From positions 372,001 through 436,000 of the forward strand of contig NZ_JAFMSZ010000002.1 in assembly GCF_017916505.1 (NCBI RefSeq): 64,000 nt of DNA, read 5' to 3'. Origin of the DNA: Naasia sp. SYSU D00057. GTDB lineage: Bacteria > Actinomycetota > Actinomycetes > Actinomycetales > Microbacteriaceae. The notes beneath the pieces were generated by a model. That model did no database searches and was not told where the DNA came from. It worked only from the letters and a program-made list of their open reading frames with translations. Shown here in pieces: positions 26,563 to 38,843 of the stretch. Within the stretch, counting starts at the first letter, position 1; each line of letters begins with the position of its first letter. The position numbers were made by a program, and so were the translations under genes.

Positions 26563-26653
26563 GCGGGGGCGGGGTGGTCCATTTTCTTGCGAGTTTTGGC
26601 GCGCATGCTTGCGCGCCAATGTCTGAGCTGAAAATGGACCACCCCGCCCCCGC
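26563..26653. repeat. 24-bp perfect inverted repeat with nested hairpin after guaA
   Basis: Arms at 26563-26586 and 26630-26653 are exact complements (GCGGGGGCGGGGTGGTCC then ATTTTC). Between them a second perfect stem, TTGGCGCGC with GCGCGCCAA (26596-26619), closes a 6-nt loop. On the minus strand it lies 25 nt beyond the guaA stop, ending in an A/T-containing arm, so it may terminate guaA. The size and nesting also resemble a miniature mobile or REP-type element. Confidence 0.75.
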
Positions 26654-26677
26654 GGACGAGCTGTCAGGAGTGGGGGA

Positions 26678-28294
26678 TCACTCCCATTCGATGGTCCCCG
26701 GCGGCTTCGACGTGACGTCGAGCACGACGCGGTTGACGCCGGCGACCTCGTTGGTGATGCGGTTGGAGACGCGGGCGAGGAGGTCGTACGGGAGGCGCGT
26801 CCAGTCGGCCGTCATCGCGTCCTCGGAGGACACGGGGCGCAGCACGATCGGATGGCCGTAGGTGCGGCCGTCCCCCTGGACACCGACGGAGCGGACGTCG
26901 GCGAGGAGCACGACGGGGCACTGCCAGATCTCGCTGTCGAGGCCGGCGGCGGTGAGCTCCTCGCGGACGATGGCGTCGGCCTCGCGGAGGAGGTCGAGGC
27001 GGTCGCGGGTGACCTCGCCGACGATGCGGATGCCGAGGCCGGGACCGGGGAACGGCTGGCGGGCGACGATCACCTCGGGGAGCCCGAGCTCGCGGCCGAT
27101 GGCGCGCACCTCGTCCTTGAAGAGGGTGCGAAGGGGCTCGACGAGCTCGAAGGTGAGGTCTTCGGGGAGTCCGCCGACGTTGTGGTGCGACTTGATGTTG
27201 GCGGTGCCGGTGCCGCCGCCGGACTCGACGACGTCCGGGTACAGGGTTCCCTGCACGAGGAACTTGATGCTGCTGCCGCCCTCCGCCTTCGCCTCGAGCA
27301 CGAGCGCCTCGGCGGCGTCCTCGAAGGTGCGGATGAACTCGCGGCCGATGATCTTGCGCTTCTGCTCCGGGTCGCTGACGCCGGCGAGGGCGTCGAGGAA
27401 GCGGTCCTCGGCGTCGATGGTGACGAGGCGGACGCCGGTGGCGGCGACGTAGTCCTCCTGCACCTGGCGTGCCTCGTCCTTGCGCAGCAGGCCGTGGTCG
27501 ACGAAGACGCAGGTGAGCTGGTCGCCGACGGCGCGCTGCACGAGGGCGGCCGCGACGGCGGAGTCGACTCCGCCGGAGAGGCCGCAGATGACGCGGGCGT
27601 CGCCGATCTGGGCACGGATGCGCTCCACCTGCTCGGCGATCACGCTGCCGCTGTTCCAGTCGCCCGGCAGGCCGGCGGCGCGGTGGAGGAAGTTCTCGAT
27701 GACGGCCTGTCCGTAGGGCGAGTGCTTCACCTCGGGGTGCCACTGGACGCCGTACAGCTTGCGCTCGTCGCTCGCGAAGGCCGCGACGGGGGTGGCCGCG
27801 CTGCTCGCGAGCACCTGGAATCCGTCGGGAGCCTTCGCGACCGAGTCGCCGTGGCTCATCCACACCGTCTGGTCGACGGGGACGCCCTCCAGCAGCGAGC
27901 CGGCCTGGCTCACCTCGACGGGCGTGGAGCCGTACTCGCGGCGCCCGGTGTGCGCGACCTCGCCGCCCAGCTGCTTCGCCATCGCCTGGAAGCCGTAGCA
28001 GATGCCGAGCACGGGGACGCCGAGCTGCAGGATGCCGGGGTCGAGCTCCGGGGCGCCCTCCTCGTAGACGCTCGACGGGCCACCGGACAGGACGATGCCG
28101 GCGGGGTTGCGGGCGGCGATCTCATCCGCGGTGGCGGTGTGCGGCACGATCTCGGAGTACACGTTCGCCTCGCGCACCCGCCGCGCGATCAGCTGCGCGT
28201 ACTGGGCGCCGAAGTCGACGACGAGGACGGGCCGCGCATCCGTGCCGGATGCGGGCTCCGGGGTCTCCGGGCTGACGGGGATGCTGTCGCTAAT
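26678..28294 (-). CDS. guaA: GMP synthase (glutamine-hydrolysing), apparent ATT start
   Basis: The 538-residue enzyme converts XMP to GMP. The N-terminal amidotransferase ([14 protein letters not shown], nucleophile Cys in [17 protein letters not shown]) is followed by the ATP-pyrophosphatase ([10 protein letters not shown]) and the C-terminal dimerisation domain ending in PPGTIEWE. The conserved N-terminus requires translation from well upstream of the first in-frame GTG (28177). The only suitable start is ATT at 28294, giving (M)[11 protein letters not shown], with GGAGG 6 nt upstream. It overlaps the preceding TAG stop by one base. A non-canonical start or a sequence error are the alternatives. 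Confidence 0.9.
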   Translation of the reverse strand: MSDSIPVSPETPEPASGTDARPVLVVDFGAQYAQLIARRVREANVYSEIVPHTATADEIAARNPAGIVLSGGPSSVYEEGAPELDPGILQLGVPVLGICYGFQAMAKQLGGEVAHTGRREYGSTPVEVSQAGSLLEGVPVDQTVWMSHGDSVAKAPDGFQVLASSAATPVAAFASDERKLYGVQWHPEVKHSPYGQAVIENFLHRAAGLPGDWNSGSVIAEQVERIRAQIGDARVICGLSGGVDSAVAAALVQRAVGDQLTCVFVDHGLLRKDEARQVQEDYVAATGVRLVTIDAEDRFLDALAGVSDPEQKRKIIGREFIRTFEDAAEALVLEAKAEGGSSIKFLVQGTLYPDVVESGGGTGTANIKSHHNVGGLPEDLTFELVEPLRTLFKDEVRAIGRELGLPEVIVARQPFPGPGLGIRIVGEVTRDRLDLLREADAIVREELTAAGLDSEIWQCPVVLLADVRSVGVQGDGRTYGHPIVLRPVSSEDAMTADWTRLPYDLLARVSNRITNEVAGVNRVVLDVTSKPPGTIEWE

Positions 28295-28733
28295 GGCGGG
28301 CCTCCGAAGGGACGGGCGTTGCGGCCGCCTCGCGCGAGGCGAGGTAGTCGCCCACCTCGCGCGTGATGCGGCGCTCGGTGAAGAACGAGAGCAGGGGGAC
28401 CACGCCGCCCGCGGCGATCAGCAGGAAGCGCGTGATCGGCCAGCGGAGGAACGTGATGAGCACGAAGTCGACGACGAGGTACGCCAGGTAGAAGTACCCG
28501 TGCGCGATCTGCGCGACGAGGCTGAGGTTGATCCCGGTGTGGCCGTCGACGGGCACGAGCGCGAGGAACCCGTTCGCGCCGCCGAGGTCCGCCTCCAGTC
28601 CGAAGCCGTACTTGAGGATCATCTCGACGACGAGGATGAGGAGCATCACACCGGTCGCGTACGCGAGAACCCGGTAGATCGCGAGCGTCCTCCGGATCTT
28701 CGGGAAATCGCTGGTTCGCGGCTCGGCGGGCAT
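28290..28733 (-). CDS. DUF3817 family membrane protein
   Basis: The 147-residue protein has three or four hydrophobic segments, starting with the family-typical [20 protein letters not shown] and containing [26 protein letters not shown]. Family function is unknown; members are often next to guaA or SURF1-like genes in actinobacteria, as here. The ATG is 6 nt after a TAGACT -10 box, so leaderless. Its stop overlaps the guaA ATT start, so guaA may be translationally coupled to it. Confidence 0.85.
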   Translation of the reverse strand: MPAEPRTSDFPKIRRTLAIYRVLAYATGVMLLILVVEMILKYGFGLEADLGGANGFLALVPVDGHTGINLSLVAQIAHGYFYLAYLVVDFVLITFLRWPITRFLLIAAGGVVPLLSFFTERRITREVGDYLASREAAATPVPSEARH

Positions 28734-28737
28734 GCCC

Positions 28738-29637
28738 TCAGTCTACGGGCGGACGCTGAGCGGACCCGGCGGGGACGGCACCGCCCGCGCTCCCGCCCTC
28801 ACCGGTCGCGTCGTCCTCGGCGTCGCGGTCGGACCCCGGATCCGGCCCGGCGGCGGCGAGAGCCGCCTCCTCCCGCTCCTTCTCGTAGACGTCGCGGATG
28901 AGGCGGTACCAGATGTAGATGGCGGCGCCCGAGAAGAGCACCCACTCCGCCGCGTAGAAGAGGTTGAGGAAGTTGAGCTCCACCTCCACCTCGGGTGCCG
29001 GCGAGTCGATGGTCTCCAGGGCGGACGGCGCCTCGCGGAGGGTGATGTAGCCGGGGTATGCGGGGCCGGGGTCGGCCCACTGGTTGACGAAGGCCGCCGC
29101 CGACATCTCCGCGGGCAGCGGGTCGTCGGGGTCCGGCTCCTCGGGCGACTCGCCCGTCTGGTAGCGGCCCTCGAGGTCCGTGGGCAGGTCGGCCGCGTCC
29201 GAGTTCCAGCGATCCGCGGCGGCGAGCGCCGCATCCCGGTCCTCCGTCCAGCCGAGGCCGACGGCGAGCGTGTCGCCCGCCTCGGTGCGGAAGTGGCCGG
29301 CCGTCCAGTAGCCGCTGCGGCCCTGATCGATGCGATCGCGCAGCACGAGGAAGTCGCCTTCCACCCAGCTGCCGCTCACCGACACGAGCTGCCCGACCGC
29401 GCTGGCGGGCGTGAACACCTCCGGCTGGACGACCTCGGAGATCGGCCGCACGTCGTCGACCGGCTCGCCGACCACGTGCCCGTTCTGCGACGCCCTGCTC
29501 AGCTGCCACTGCCCGAGCAGGGCGAACACGACGGCGACCGCCATAGCGAGCACGAACAGCGCGATCGAGCGCGGGCGCGCCATCACGGCGAGCAGCGCGC
29601 GGCGCTCCTCCGGGGTCGTCCGCCGGGACTCCGTCAC
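28738..29637 (-). CDS. SURF1 family cytochrome oxidase assembly protein
   Basis: The 299-residue protein has two membrane helices, near residues 20-40 (SIALFVLAMAVAVVFALLGQWQLSR) and 235-260 (LFYAAEWVLFSGAAIYIWYRL), flanking an extracytoplasmic SURF1 domain with VSVSGSWVEGDFLVLRDR and VGLGWTED. SURF1 proteins help insert heme A into cytochrome c oxidase. The charged C-terminal tail (GPDPGSDRDAEDDATGEGG) is variable. The GTG overlaps the glpD stop as GTGA. Confidence 0.88.
   Translation of the reverse strand: MTESRRTTPEERRALLAVMARPRSIALFVLAMAVAVVFALLGQWQLSRASQNGHVVGEPVDDVRPISEVVQPEVFTPASAVGQLVSVSGSWVEGDFLVLRDRIDQGRSGYWTAGHFRTEAGDTLAVGLGWTEDRDAALAAADRWNSDAADLPTDLEGRYQTGESPEEPDPDDPLPAEMSAAAFVNQWADPGPAYPGYITLREAPSALETIDSPAPEVEVELNFLNLFYAAEWVLFSGAAIYIWYRLIRDVYEKEREEAALAAAGPDPGSDRDAEDDATGEGGSAGGAVPAGSAQRPPVD
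28740..28745 (-). promoter_or_regulatory. Leaderless -10 box of the DUF3817 gene
   Basis: TAGACT on the minus strand, 6 nt before the ATG at 28733, lying inside the last codons of the SURF1 gene. Confidence 0.55.
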
Positions 29638-31364
29638 GTGGCCGCCACGATCTCCGGGGCGCCGAGCCGGATCCGGTCCGCGGACTCGTCGTCGGGCTGC
29701 AGCTGGCTCTCCCGCTCCGCCTGCACGCGGCGCAGGTAGGTCTGCACCTCCTTGTCGATGCGGGCCTCGTCCCAGCCGAGCACCTCCGCCATCAGGCGGG
29801 CGGCGACCGGCGCGGCGGAGACGCCGCGGTCCCATGCCTCGATCGAGATGCGCGTTCGGCGGGCGAGCACGTCCTCGAGGTGCAGGGCGCCCTCGTGGCT
29901 GGCCGCGTAGAGGACCTCGGCCTGGATGTAGTCGTCCGCGCCGGGCAGGGGCTCGGTGAGCTCCGGCCGCGCCTTGATGAGGTCGAGGATCTCGTCGGTG
30001 AGGACCCCGTACCGGTTCAGCAGATGCTCGACCCGCACCTTGTGCAGTCCGAAGTGGCGGGCGATCTTGCCGCGCTTGTTCCACGCGGCCTGGTAGCCCT
30101 CCGCACCGAGCAGCGGGATGTCCTGGGTCACCGACTCGGGCACGCGGCCGTCGAGGGCGTCCGCCGCCGCGTCGATCGCATCCTTCGCCATGACGCGGTA
30201 GGTCGTCCACTTGCCGCCGGCGACGACCACCAGCCCGGGCACAGCGTGCGCGACGACGTGCTCGCGGGACAGCGCCGACGTCTGCTCCGACTCGCCCGCG
30301 AGCAGCGGGCGGAGGCCGGCGTAGACCCCCTCGACATCGTCCCGGGTCAGCGGGACGGCGAGGATCTGGTTGACGTGCTCCAGCACGTAGTCGATGTCCG
30401 CCGCGGTCGCCGCCGGGTGCGCCTTGTCGAGGTGCCAGTCGGTGTCGGTGGTGCCGATGATCCAGTGCCGGCCCCACGGGATGACGAAGAGGACGCTCTT
30501 CTCCGTCCGGAGGATGATGCCCATCTTCGACTGGAAGCGGTCGCGGGGCACGACGAGATGTATGCCCTTCGAGGCACGCACCTTGAACTGGCCGCGCTCC
30601 CCCACCATCGCCTGGGTCTCGTCCGTCCAGACGCCGGTCGCGTTGACGACCTGCTTGGCGCGGACCTCGAACCGCTCCCCCGACTCCAGGTCGTGGGCCT
30701 TCACGCCGACCACGCGCTCGCCCACCTTGAGGAAGCCCTCGACCCGGACGCGGCTCGCGACGTGGGCGCCGTAGAAGGACGCCGTGCGCGCGAGCACCGC
30801 GTTGTAGCGCGCGTCGTCGACCTGGGCGTCGTAGTAGGTGAGGCCTCCGGTGAAGGCGCCGCGGCGGAGGCTCGGGATCGCCCGGAGCATCTGCCTCTTC
30901 GTCAGGTGGCGGTGGTGCGGGACGCCGGGCGGGCGGCCGCCCGTCCAGCTGAAGATGTCGTAGAGCGCCATGCCGGCGCCGATGTAGAACCGCTCCCAGA
31001 CCCGGTGCGTGAGCGGGTACAGGAAGCGCACCGGCTTCACGAGGTGCGGTGCGAGGCGCTGGAGGAGCAGCCCGCGCTCGATGAGCGCCTCGCGGACGAG
31101 GCCGAAGTCGAGCTGCTCGAGGTAGCGGATCCCGCCGTGCACGAGCTTCGACGACCGGCTCGAGGTGCCGGACGAGAAGTCCCGAGCCTCGAGGAGGCCG
31201 ACGCTCAGTCCGCGAGTCACGGCATCGAGTGCGGCGCCGGTGCCGACGATGCCCGCACCCACCACGAGGATGTCGACTTCGCGCTCCTTGAGAGCGGAGA
31301 TCGCCGAGGCCCGCTCCTCGGGGCCGAGCTTCGACGAGAGAGTGACGGAATTGCCCTGCGCCAT
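29634..31364 (-). CDS. glpD: Glycerol-3-phosphate dehydrogenase (FAD, aerobic type)
   Basis: The 576-residue flavoenzyme oxidises glycerol-3-phosphate to dihydroxyacetone phosphate at the membrane and feeds electrons to quinone. It has the FAD-binding VVGAGIVGTGAALDAVTRG, the GTSSRSSKLVHGGIRYLEQ signature, VVNATGVWTD and the C-terminal domain. The ATG at 31364 is chosen because GGAGGA sits 5 nt before it; an in-frame ATG five codons upstream lacks a site. It is co-transcribed with the SURF1 gene (GTGA overlap). Confidence 0.96.
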   Translation of the reverse strand: MAQGNSVTLSSKLGPEERASAISALKEREVDILVVGAGIVGTGAALDAVTRGLSVGLLEARDFSSGTSSRSSKLVHGGIRYLEQLDFGLVREALIERGLLLQRLAPHLVKPVRFLYPLTHRVWERFYIGAGMALYDIFSWTGGRPPGVPHHRHLTKRQMLRAIPSLRRGAFTGGLTYYDAQVDDARYNAVLARTASFYGAHVASRVRVEGFLKVGERVVGVKAHDLESGERFEVRAKQVVNATGVWTDETQAMVGERGQFKVRASKGIHLVVPRDRFQSKMGIILRTEKSVLFVIPWGRHWIIGTTDTDWHLDKAHPAATAADIDYVLEHVNQILAVPLTRDDVEGVYAGLRPLLAGESEQTSALSREHVVAHAVPGLVVVAGGKWTTYRVMAKDAIDAAADALDGRVPESVTQDIPLLGAEGYQAAWNKRGKIARHFGLHKVRVEHLLNRYGVLTDEILDLIKARPELTEPLPGADDYIQAEVLYAASHEGALHLEDVLARRTRISIEAWDRGVSAAPVAARLMAEVLGWDEARIDKEVQTYLRRVQAERESQLQPDDESADRIRLGAPEIVAAT

Positions 31365-31412
31365 GATTCCTCCGTCCATCCGGCTGCACCGCGCCGGACA
31401 GTGCCGATCTGA

Positions 31413-32534
31413 CTACACCCGGTACGGTGCGACGACGACTTCCACCCGCTGGAACTCCTTGAGGTCGGAGTATCCGGTGGTGGCCATGGACCTCTTCAGC
31501 GCGCCGACGAGGTTCGCGGTCCCGTCCGCCACCGGCGACGGGCCGAACAGGATCTGCTCCAGCGGAGCCACCTGACCGACCCAGACCCGGTTGCCCCGGG
31601 GAAGCTCGGAGTGGTGGGCCTCCTGGCCCCAGTGCCAGCCGCCGCCCGGGACGTCGGTCGCGCGGGCGAGGGCGGTGCCGAGCATGACGGCGTCCGCACC
31701 CATCGCGATCGCCTTCACGATGTCGCCCGCCGTGCCGAGCCCGCCGTCCGCGATGACGTGGACGTAGCGTCCGCCCGACTCGTCGAGGTAGTCGCGGCGG
31801 GCGCCGGCGACATCGCCGACCGCGGTCGCCATCGGGGCGTGGATGCCGAGGGTGGCGCGGGTGGTGGATGCGGCCCCGCCGCCGAAGCCGACGAGGACGC
31901 CCGCGGCGCCGGTCCGCATCAGGTGCAGCGCCGCCATGTAGGTGGCGGCTCCGCCCACGATGACCGGGACGTCGAGCTCGTAGATGAACTCCTTGAGGTT
32001 GAGCGGCTCCCGGCTGCGCGACACATGCTCGGCGGACACCGTGGTGCCGCGGATCACGAACAGGTCGACGCCCGCCTCCACGACGGTGCGGTAGTGCTCC
32101 TGCGTGCGCTGGGGGCTGAGCGCGCCCGCGACCGGCACGCCCGCGGCGCGCACCTCGGCGAGGCGGCTCTGGATGAGCTCCGGCCGGATCGGCGCCGAGT
32201 ACAGCTTCTGCATGGCAGCGGTGACCTGGTCGCCCTCGAGCTCGCGGACCTGCGCGAGCTTGTCCTCCGCGTCCTCGTAACGCGTCCAGAGACCCTCGAG
32301 GTCGAGCACGCCGAGCCCGCCGAGCCGCCCGATCGCGATCGCGATCTCCGGGCTCGAGACGGAGTCCATCGGCGCGGAGAGGACCGGGACGTCGAAGGTG
32401 AAGGCGTCGATCGTCCACGACGTCGACACGTCCTCCGGGTTGCGGGTGCGGCGGGAGGGCACGACCGCGATGTCGTCGAACGCGTAGGCCCGTCGTGCCC
32501 GCTTGCTGCGTCCGATCTCGAAGTCCATGCTCAC
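31413..32534 (-). CDS. guaB3: GuaB3 family IMP dehydrogenase-related protein
   Basis: The 373-residue TIM-barrel protein resembles IMP dehydrogenase without the CBS pair: it starts DFEIGRSKRARRAYAFDDIAVVPSRRTR and ends DLKEFQRVEVVVAP, both GuaB3 hallmarks. The flexible loop reads VGFGGGAASTTRATLG; in the IMPDH at 33781-35283 the same place reads GPGSICTTR with catalytic Cys, so here Ser aligns with Cys. Activity is therefore uncertain. The GTG at 32534 is 6 nt after a TAGGCT box (leaderless); an ATG two codons later (32528) preceded by GGGAGG is the alternative. Confidence 0.9.
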   Translation of the reverse strand: MSMDFEIGRSKRARRAYAFDDIAVVPSRRTRNPEDVSTSWTIDAFTFDVPVLSAPMDSVSSPEIAIAIGRLGGLGVLDLEGLWTRYEDAEDKLAQVRELEGDQVTAAMQKLYSAPIRPELIQSRLAEVRAAGVPVAGALSPQRTQEHYRTVVEAGVDLFVIRGTTVSAEHVSRSREPLNLKEFIYELDVPVIVGGAATYMAALHLMRTGAAGVLVGFGGGAASTTRATLGIHAPMATAVGDVAGARRDYLDESGGRYVHVIADGGLGTAGDIVKAIAMGADAVMLGTALARATDVPGGGWHWGQEAHHSELPRGNRVWVGQVAPLEQILFGPSPVADGTANLVGALKRSMATTGYSDLKEFQRVEVVVAPYRV

Positions 32535-32540
32535 CCTCCC

Positions 32541-32546
32541 AGCCTA
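32541..32546 (-). promoter_or_regulatory. Leaderless -10 box of guaB3
   Basis: TAGGCT on the minus strand, 6 nt before GTG 32534. Confidence 0.5.
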
Positions 32547-32598
32547 CCGACCCCTCCCTGTGCCCGTTCCGGCCCCGTCCACCGGAAGCGCGGGCGAA

Positions 32599-32658
32599 GC
32601 CGGGCCGATTCGGCGGATCCGGCCCGCCTAGGTGGCCCGGATTCGCCGGACCGGCCCG
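32599..32658. repeat. 60-bp palindromic element, copy A
   Basis: It is 53/60 identical, without gaps, to copy B at 33688-33747, in the same orientation. The element is itself a near-palindrome centred on CCTAGG, with outer arms CGGGCCGATTCGGCG and CGCCGGACCGGCCCG. The stop codon and last ten codons of the AbiEi-like gene lie inside this copy. Confidence 0.8.
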
Positions 32659-33593
32659 GTTCGGGCGGACGGCAGTCCTGCGCGGTGCAGCAGCTCGAAG
32701 AGCTGCGGCCCGTCCGAGGCCGTCCGCCAGCCCCAGCGGACCATCCCGCGGCCGGTGCGCCGCAGCCGGTCCTCACGCCACTTCTCGTCGATCACCATGC
32801 GGCGGGCTGTCGCCCCATCGGGGCCGTACTTCCCCTCGCCGTCGAACTCCCCGATCAGCCGGTGCTCGGGCCAGTGGAAGTCGACGCGTCCGACGAAGCC
32901 CCGCTCGTCGCGGATCACGGACTGAAGGTCGGGAGACGGGAACCCCAGCTCGTGGATCATCGCCCTGCTCACCGACTCGCCGGGCGACTCGGCTCGCGGA
33001 TCGGCGAACGCCAGCACGCGGGCGACCCGCGCCGCCCCTCGTCCGAGCGCCTGGTGTGCGACGTAGGAGGCGAACGCCTGCCTGTCCAAGGAGGGCTTCG
33101 GCTCGGAGCGCGCGGGCCGAAGCGCCCAGTCGAGGGCGACGGTGCCGGCCGGGAAGCTGCCGTCGCGCAGCAGGTCCAGGAGCGTCCGCCGCAGACTCGT
33201 GAAGCGGAAGCCGCCGTCCTCGAGGACGTCCTCGTCGTCGACCGCGAGCCCGTGCCGGCGCACGCCGTTCTCGGTGCGGGTGCCCGCGGTCGGCGAGGTG
33301 AGGACGTGCACCAGCTCCGACGCCCGGATGGTGGGGATGCCCCAGAGCGCGGCGGCAGACTCGTGGCTCAGCACCGGTCGTCCCCGCGACACCAGACCGA
33401 CGGCTCTGACCCGGCAGCGGTACCGCTCGTTCCGATCCATGCCGTCCCAGACCTCGGCGGGGACGAACGCGCCGCGGTGCACGCGGATCAGCTCGCCCCG
33501 CGCCGCCGCGGAGCGGAGCGCCCGGTCATCAGCTCCGATGCGCACCACGTCGCTCGTGAACGTGATGCCGTGTGACGTCGCGAAGGTCTCCAT
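32628..33593 (-). CDS. AbiEi antitoxin-like / endonuclease-like (DUF559-type) protein
   Basis: The 321-residue protein has an N-terminal AbiEi-like winged-helix region (ALRSAAARGELIRVHRGAFVP, then RGRPVLSHESAAALWGIP) and a C-terminal nuclease-like core with a PD-(D/E)xK-type pattern (GRVDFHWPEHRLIGEFDGEGKY). Such proteins are common in actinobacteria; toxin partner and function are generally unknown, and no AbiEii toxin gene is adjacent. The ATG at 33593 is 6 nt after GAATCT; a GTG at 33662 would add 23 residues. Near-identical 60-bp palindromes flank the gene, and it separates guaB3 from guaB. Confidence 0.75.
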   Translation of the reverse strand: METFATSHGITFTSDVVRIGADDRALRSAAARGELIRVHRGAFVPAEVWDGMDRNERYRCRVRAVGLVSRGRPVLSHESAAALWGIPTIRASELVHVLTSPTAGTRTENGVRRHGLAVDDEDVLEDGGFRFTSLRRTLLDLLRDGSFPAGTVALDWALRPARSEPKPSLDRQAFASYVAHQALGRGAARVARVLAFADPRAESPGESVSRAMIHELGFPSPDLQSVIRDERGFVGRVDFHWPEHRLIGEFDGEGKYGPDGATARRMVIDEKWREDRLRRTGRGMVRWGWRTASDGPQLFELLHRAGLPSARTGPVRRIRAT

Positions 33594-33599
33594 CCCCGC

Positions 33600-33605
33600 A
33601 GATTC
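33600..33605 (-). promoter_or_regulatory. Possible leaderless -10 box of the AbiEi-like gene
   Basis: GAATCT on the minus strand, 6 nt before the ATG at 33593. It departs from TANNNT at one key base, so this is weaker than the others. Confidence 0.35.
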
Positions 33606-33687
33606 GCCCTGCCGCGACCGGTGCGAGGAGGACGCGACGACGTTGTGCAGCTTCCGAGCCACCCTTCCTCTGTGCAGGAGAGGGGTG

Positions 33688-33747
33688 GCCGGGCCGATTC
33701 GGCGAAGACGGGCCGCCTAGGTGGCCCGGAAACGCCGAACCGGCCCG
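33688..33747. repeat. 60-bp palindromic element, copy B
   Basis: Direct repeat of copy A (32599-32658), seven substitutions in 60 positions, lying upstream of the AbiEi-like gene and partly overlapping the guaB terminator. Confidence 0.8.
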
Positions 33748-33766
33748 TCGACGGACGACGGGCCGG
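33740..33766 (-). terminator. Terminator of guaB
   Basis: CCGGCCCGTCG pairs perfectly with CGACGGGCCGG around a 5-nt loop, starting 14 nt after the guaB stop on the minus strand. Confidence 0.75.
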
Positions 33767-33780
33767 CCCGGGAAAGGGCG

Positions 33781-36947
<3,167 letters not shown>

Positions 36948-36960
36948 GCGGGAGGAGAAG

Positions 36961-37935
36961 ATGAACCTGAACTTCGTGTGGCTCGCTCTCGGCGAGGCCC
37001 TCTCCCCCACCACCGCGGCGTACGCGCTCGCGACGATCGGCCTGGTCGTGCACTTCGGCTTCACCGGGCTGCTCAACTTCGGCCAGGCCGGCTTCATGGC
37101 TGTCGGCGGCTACGCCTTCGCCATCACGACGCTGAAGCTCGACTGGCCTGCGCCCTTCGCGTTCCTCGCGACGATCGCCGCGGCGACCCTGTTCGCGCTG
37201 ATCCTCGGCATACCGACACTGCGCCTGAGAGCGGACTACCTCGCGATCGTCACGATCGCGGCGGCGGAGATCATCCGATTGTCGGTGAAGACCGCCGAAC
37301 TCACCGAGATCACGGGCGGCGCGACCGGCCTCAACGGCGCCGGCCGCGTCTTCAACGAGCTGAACCCCATCCCCGAGGGCCGGTACGGCTTCGGCGTGCT
37401 CACCTACACGGCTGACCAGCTGTGGCTGCGGGTCTTCGGCTGGGCGCTCGTGCTCCTCGCCTGCCTCATCGTCTACCTGCTGATCCGCAGCCCGTGGGGC
37501 CGCGTGATCAAGGGCATCCGAGAGGACGAGGACGCGGTCCGCAGCCTCGGCAAGAACGTGTTCGCCTACAAGATGCAGGCGCTGATCTTCGGCGGCATCC
37601 TGGGCGGGCTCGCCGGGGCGCTGTTCATCCTCCCGCGCAGCCTCCAGCCCGACAACTACGGGACGCAGCTCACGTTCTTCCTCTACACGATCATGCTGCT
37701 CGGCGGCGCCACGACCGTCTTCGGCCCGGTCATCGGCTCGATGATCTTCTGGGTGGTCCTGTCGCTCTCGGACGGCCTGCTCTCGCTCGGCATCAACTCG
37801 GGGATCCTGCCGCTCACCACCACGCAGCAGGGCCCGATCCGCTTCATCATCGTCGGCGTCGCGCTGGCCCTGCTCGTGGTGTTCCGGCCACAGGGACTGC
37901 TCGGCAACAAGAAGGAGGTCTTCTTCAATGCCTAA
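36961..37935 (+). CDS. livM: Branched-chain amino acid ABC permease LivM
   Basis: The 324-residue permease has about nine hydrophobic segments, the family motif HFGFTGLLNFGQAGFMAVGGYAF near the N-terminus and the coupling loop GRVIKGIREDEDAVRSLGKNVFAYKMQAL. It pairs with the LivH-type protein. The ATG has a GGAGGAG site and lies 13 nt after livH. Its end overlaps livG by 8 nt. Confidence 0.95.
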   Translation: MNLNFVWLALGEALSPTTAAYALATIGLVVHFGFTGLLNFGQAGFMAVGGYAFAITTLKLDWPAPFAFLATIAAATLFALILGIPTLRLRADYLAIVTIAAAEIIRLSVKTAELTEITGGATGLNGAGRVFNELNPIPEGRYGFGVLTYTADQLWLRVFGWALVLLACLIVYLLIRSPWGRVIKGIREDEDAVRSLGKNVFAYKMQALIFGGILGGLAGALFILPRSLQPDNYGTQLTFFLYTIMLLGGATTVFGPVIGSMIFWVVLSLSDGLLSLGINSGILPLTTTQQGPIRFIIVGVALALLVVFRPQGLLGNKKEVFFNA

Positions 37936-38843
37936 GACCCCCGTCGCGGACCTCATCGCCGGGCCGGTCGCGCCCGGGGTGAAGAAGCGCAACCCGATCA
38001 TCGTCGTGGACGGCGTCAGCCGGCGCTTCGGCGGCCTCACCGCCGTCGACGTCGAGCACGTCGAGATCCCCGCGAACGCCATCACGGCCCTCATCGGCCC
38101 CAACGGCGCGGGGAAGACGACGTTCTTCAACCTGCTGACTGGGTTCGACCAGCCGAACTCCGGATCCTGGACCTTCCAGGGCCGCGACATCGGCGGCGTG
38201 CCCGCCTATAGGGTGGCGCGGCGCGGCATGGTGCGCACCTTCCAGCTCACCAAGGCCCTCGGCCTGATGACGGTGATGGACAACATGCTCCTCGGCGCCA
38301 CCAAGCAGCCGGGCGAGAACATGCTCCGCGCGCTGTTCCGGCCCACGTGGCGCGGCCGCGAGGACGAGATCCGCGAGAAGGCCGTCGACCTGCTCACGCG
38401 GTTCAAGCTCGACGCGAAGGCCGACGACTACGCCGCCAGCCTCTCCGGCGGACAGCGCAAGCTGCTCGAGATGGCGCGCGCGCTGATGAGCAGTCCCGAC
38501 CTGGTCATGCTCGACGAGCCGATGGCGGGCGTGAACCCCGCGCTCACCCAGTCACTGCTCGGCCACATCCTCGACCTCAAGGAGCAGGGGATGACCGTGC
38601 TCTTCGTCGAGCACGACATGCACGTGGTGCGCGAGATCGCCGACTGGGTGATCGTCATGGCGGAGGGCCGCGTCGTCGCGGAGGGTGCACCGGACACGGT
38701 CATGAGCGACCCCGCCGTGGTGGACGCCTACCTGGGCGCCCACCACGACACCGACCTCGGCACGCTCAGCGGGCAGCTCGAGGTCGCGAAGGACATGGAG
38801 TCGGACCTGGTCCGCCACGACCTGGAGGAGGAGGCGGTGGCTG

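Noticed and set aside
28738-32418. A 1,226-codon minus-strand frame
   Set aside because: Only its last part (SURF1) is real; the upstream portion is an out-of-frame reading of glpD and guaB3.
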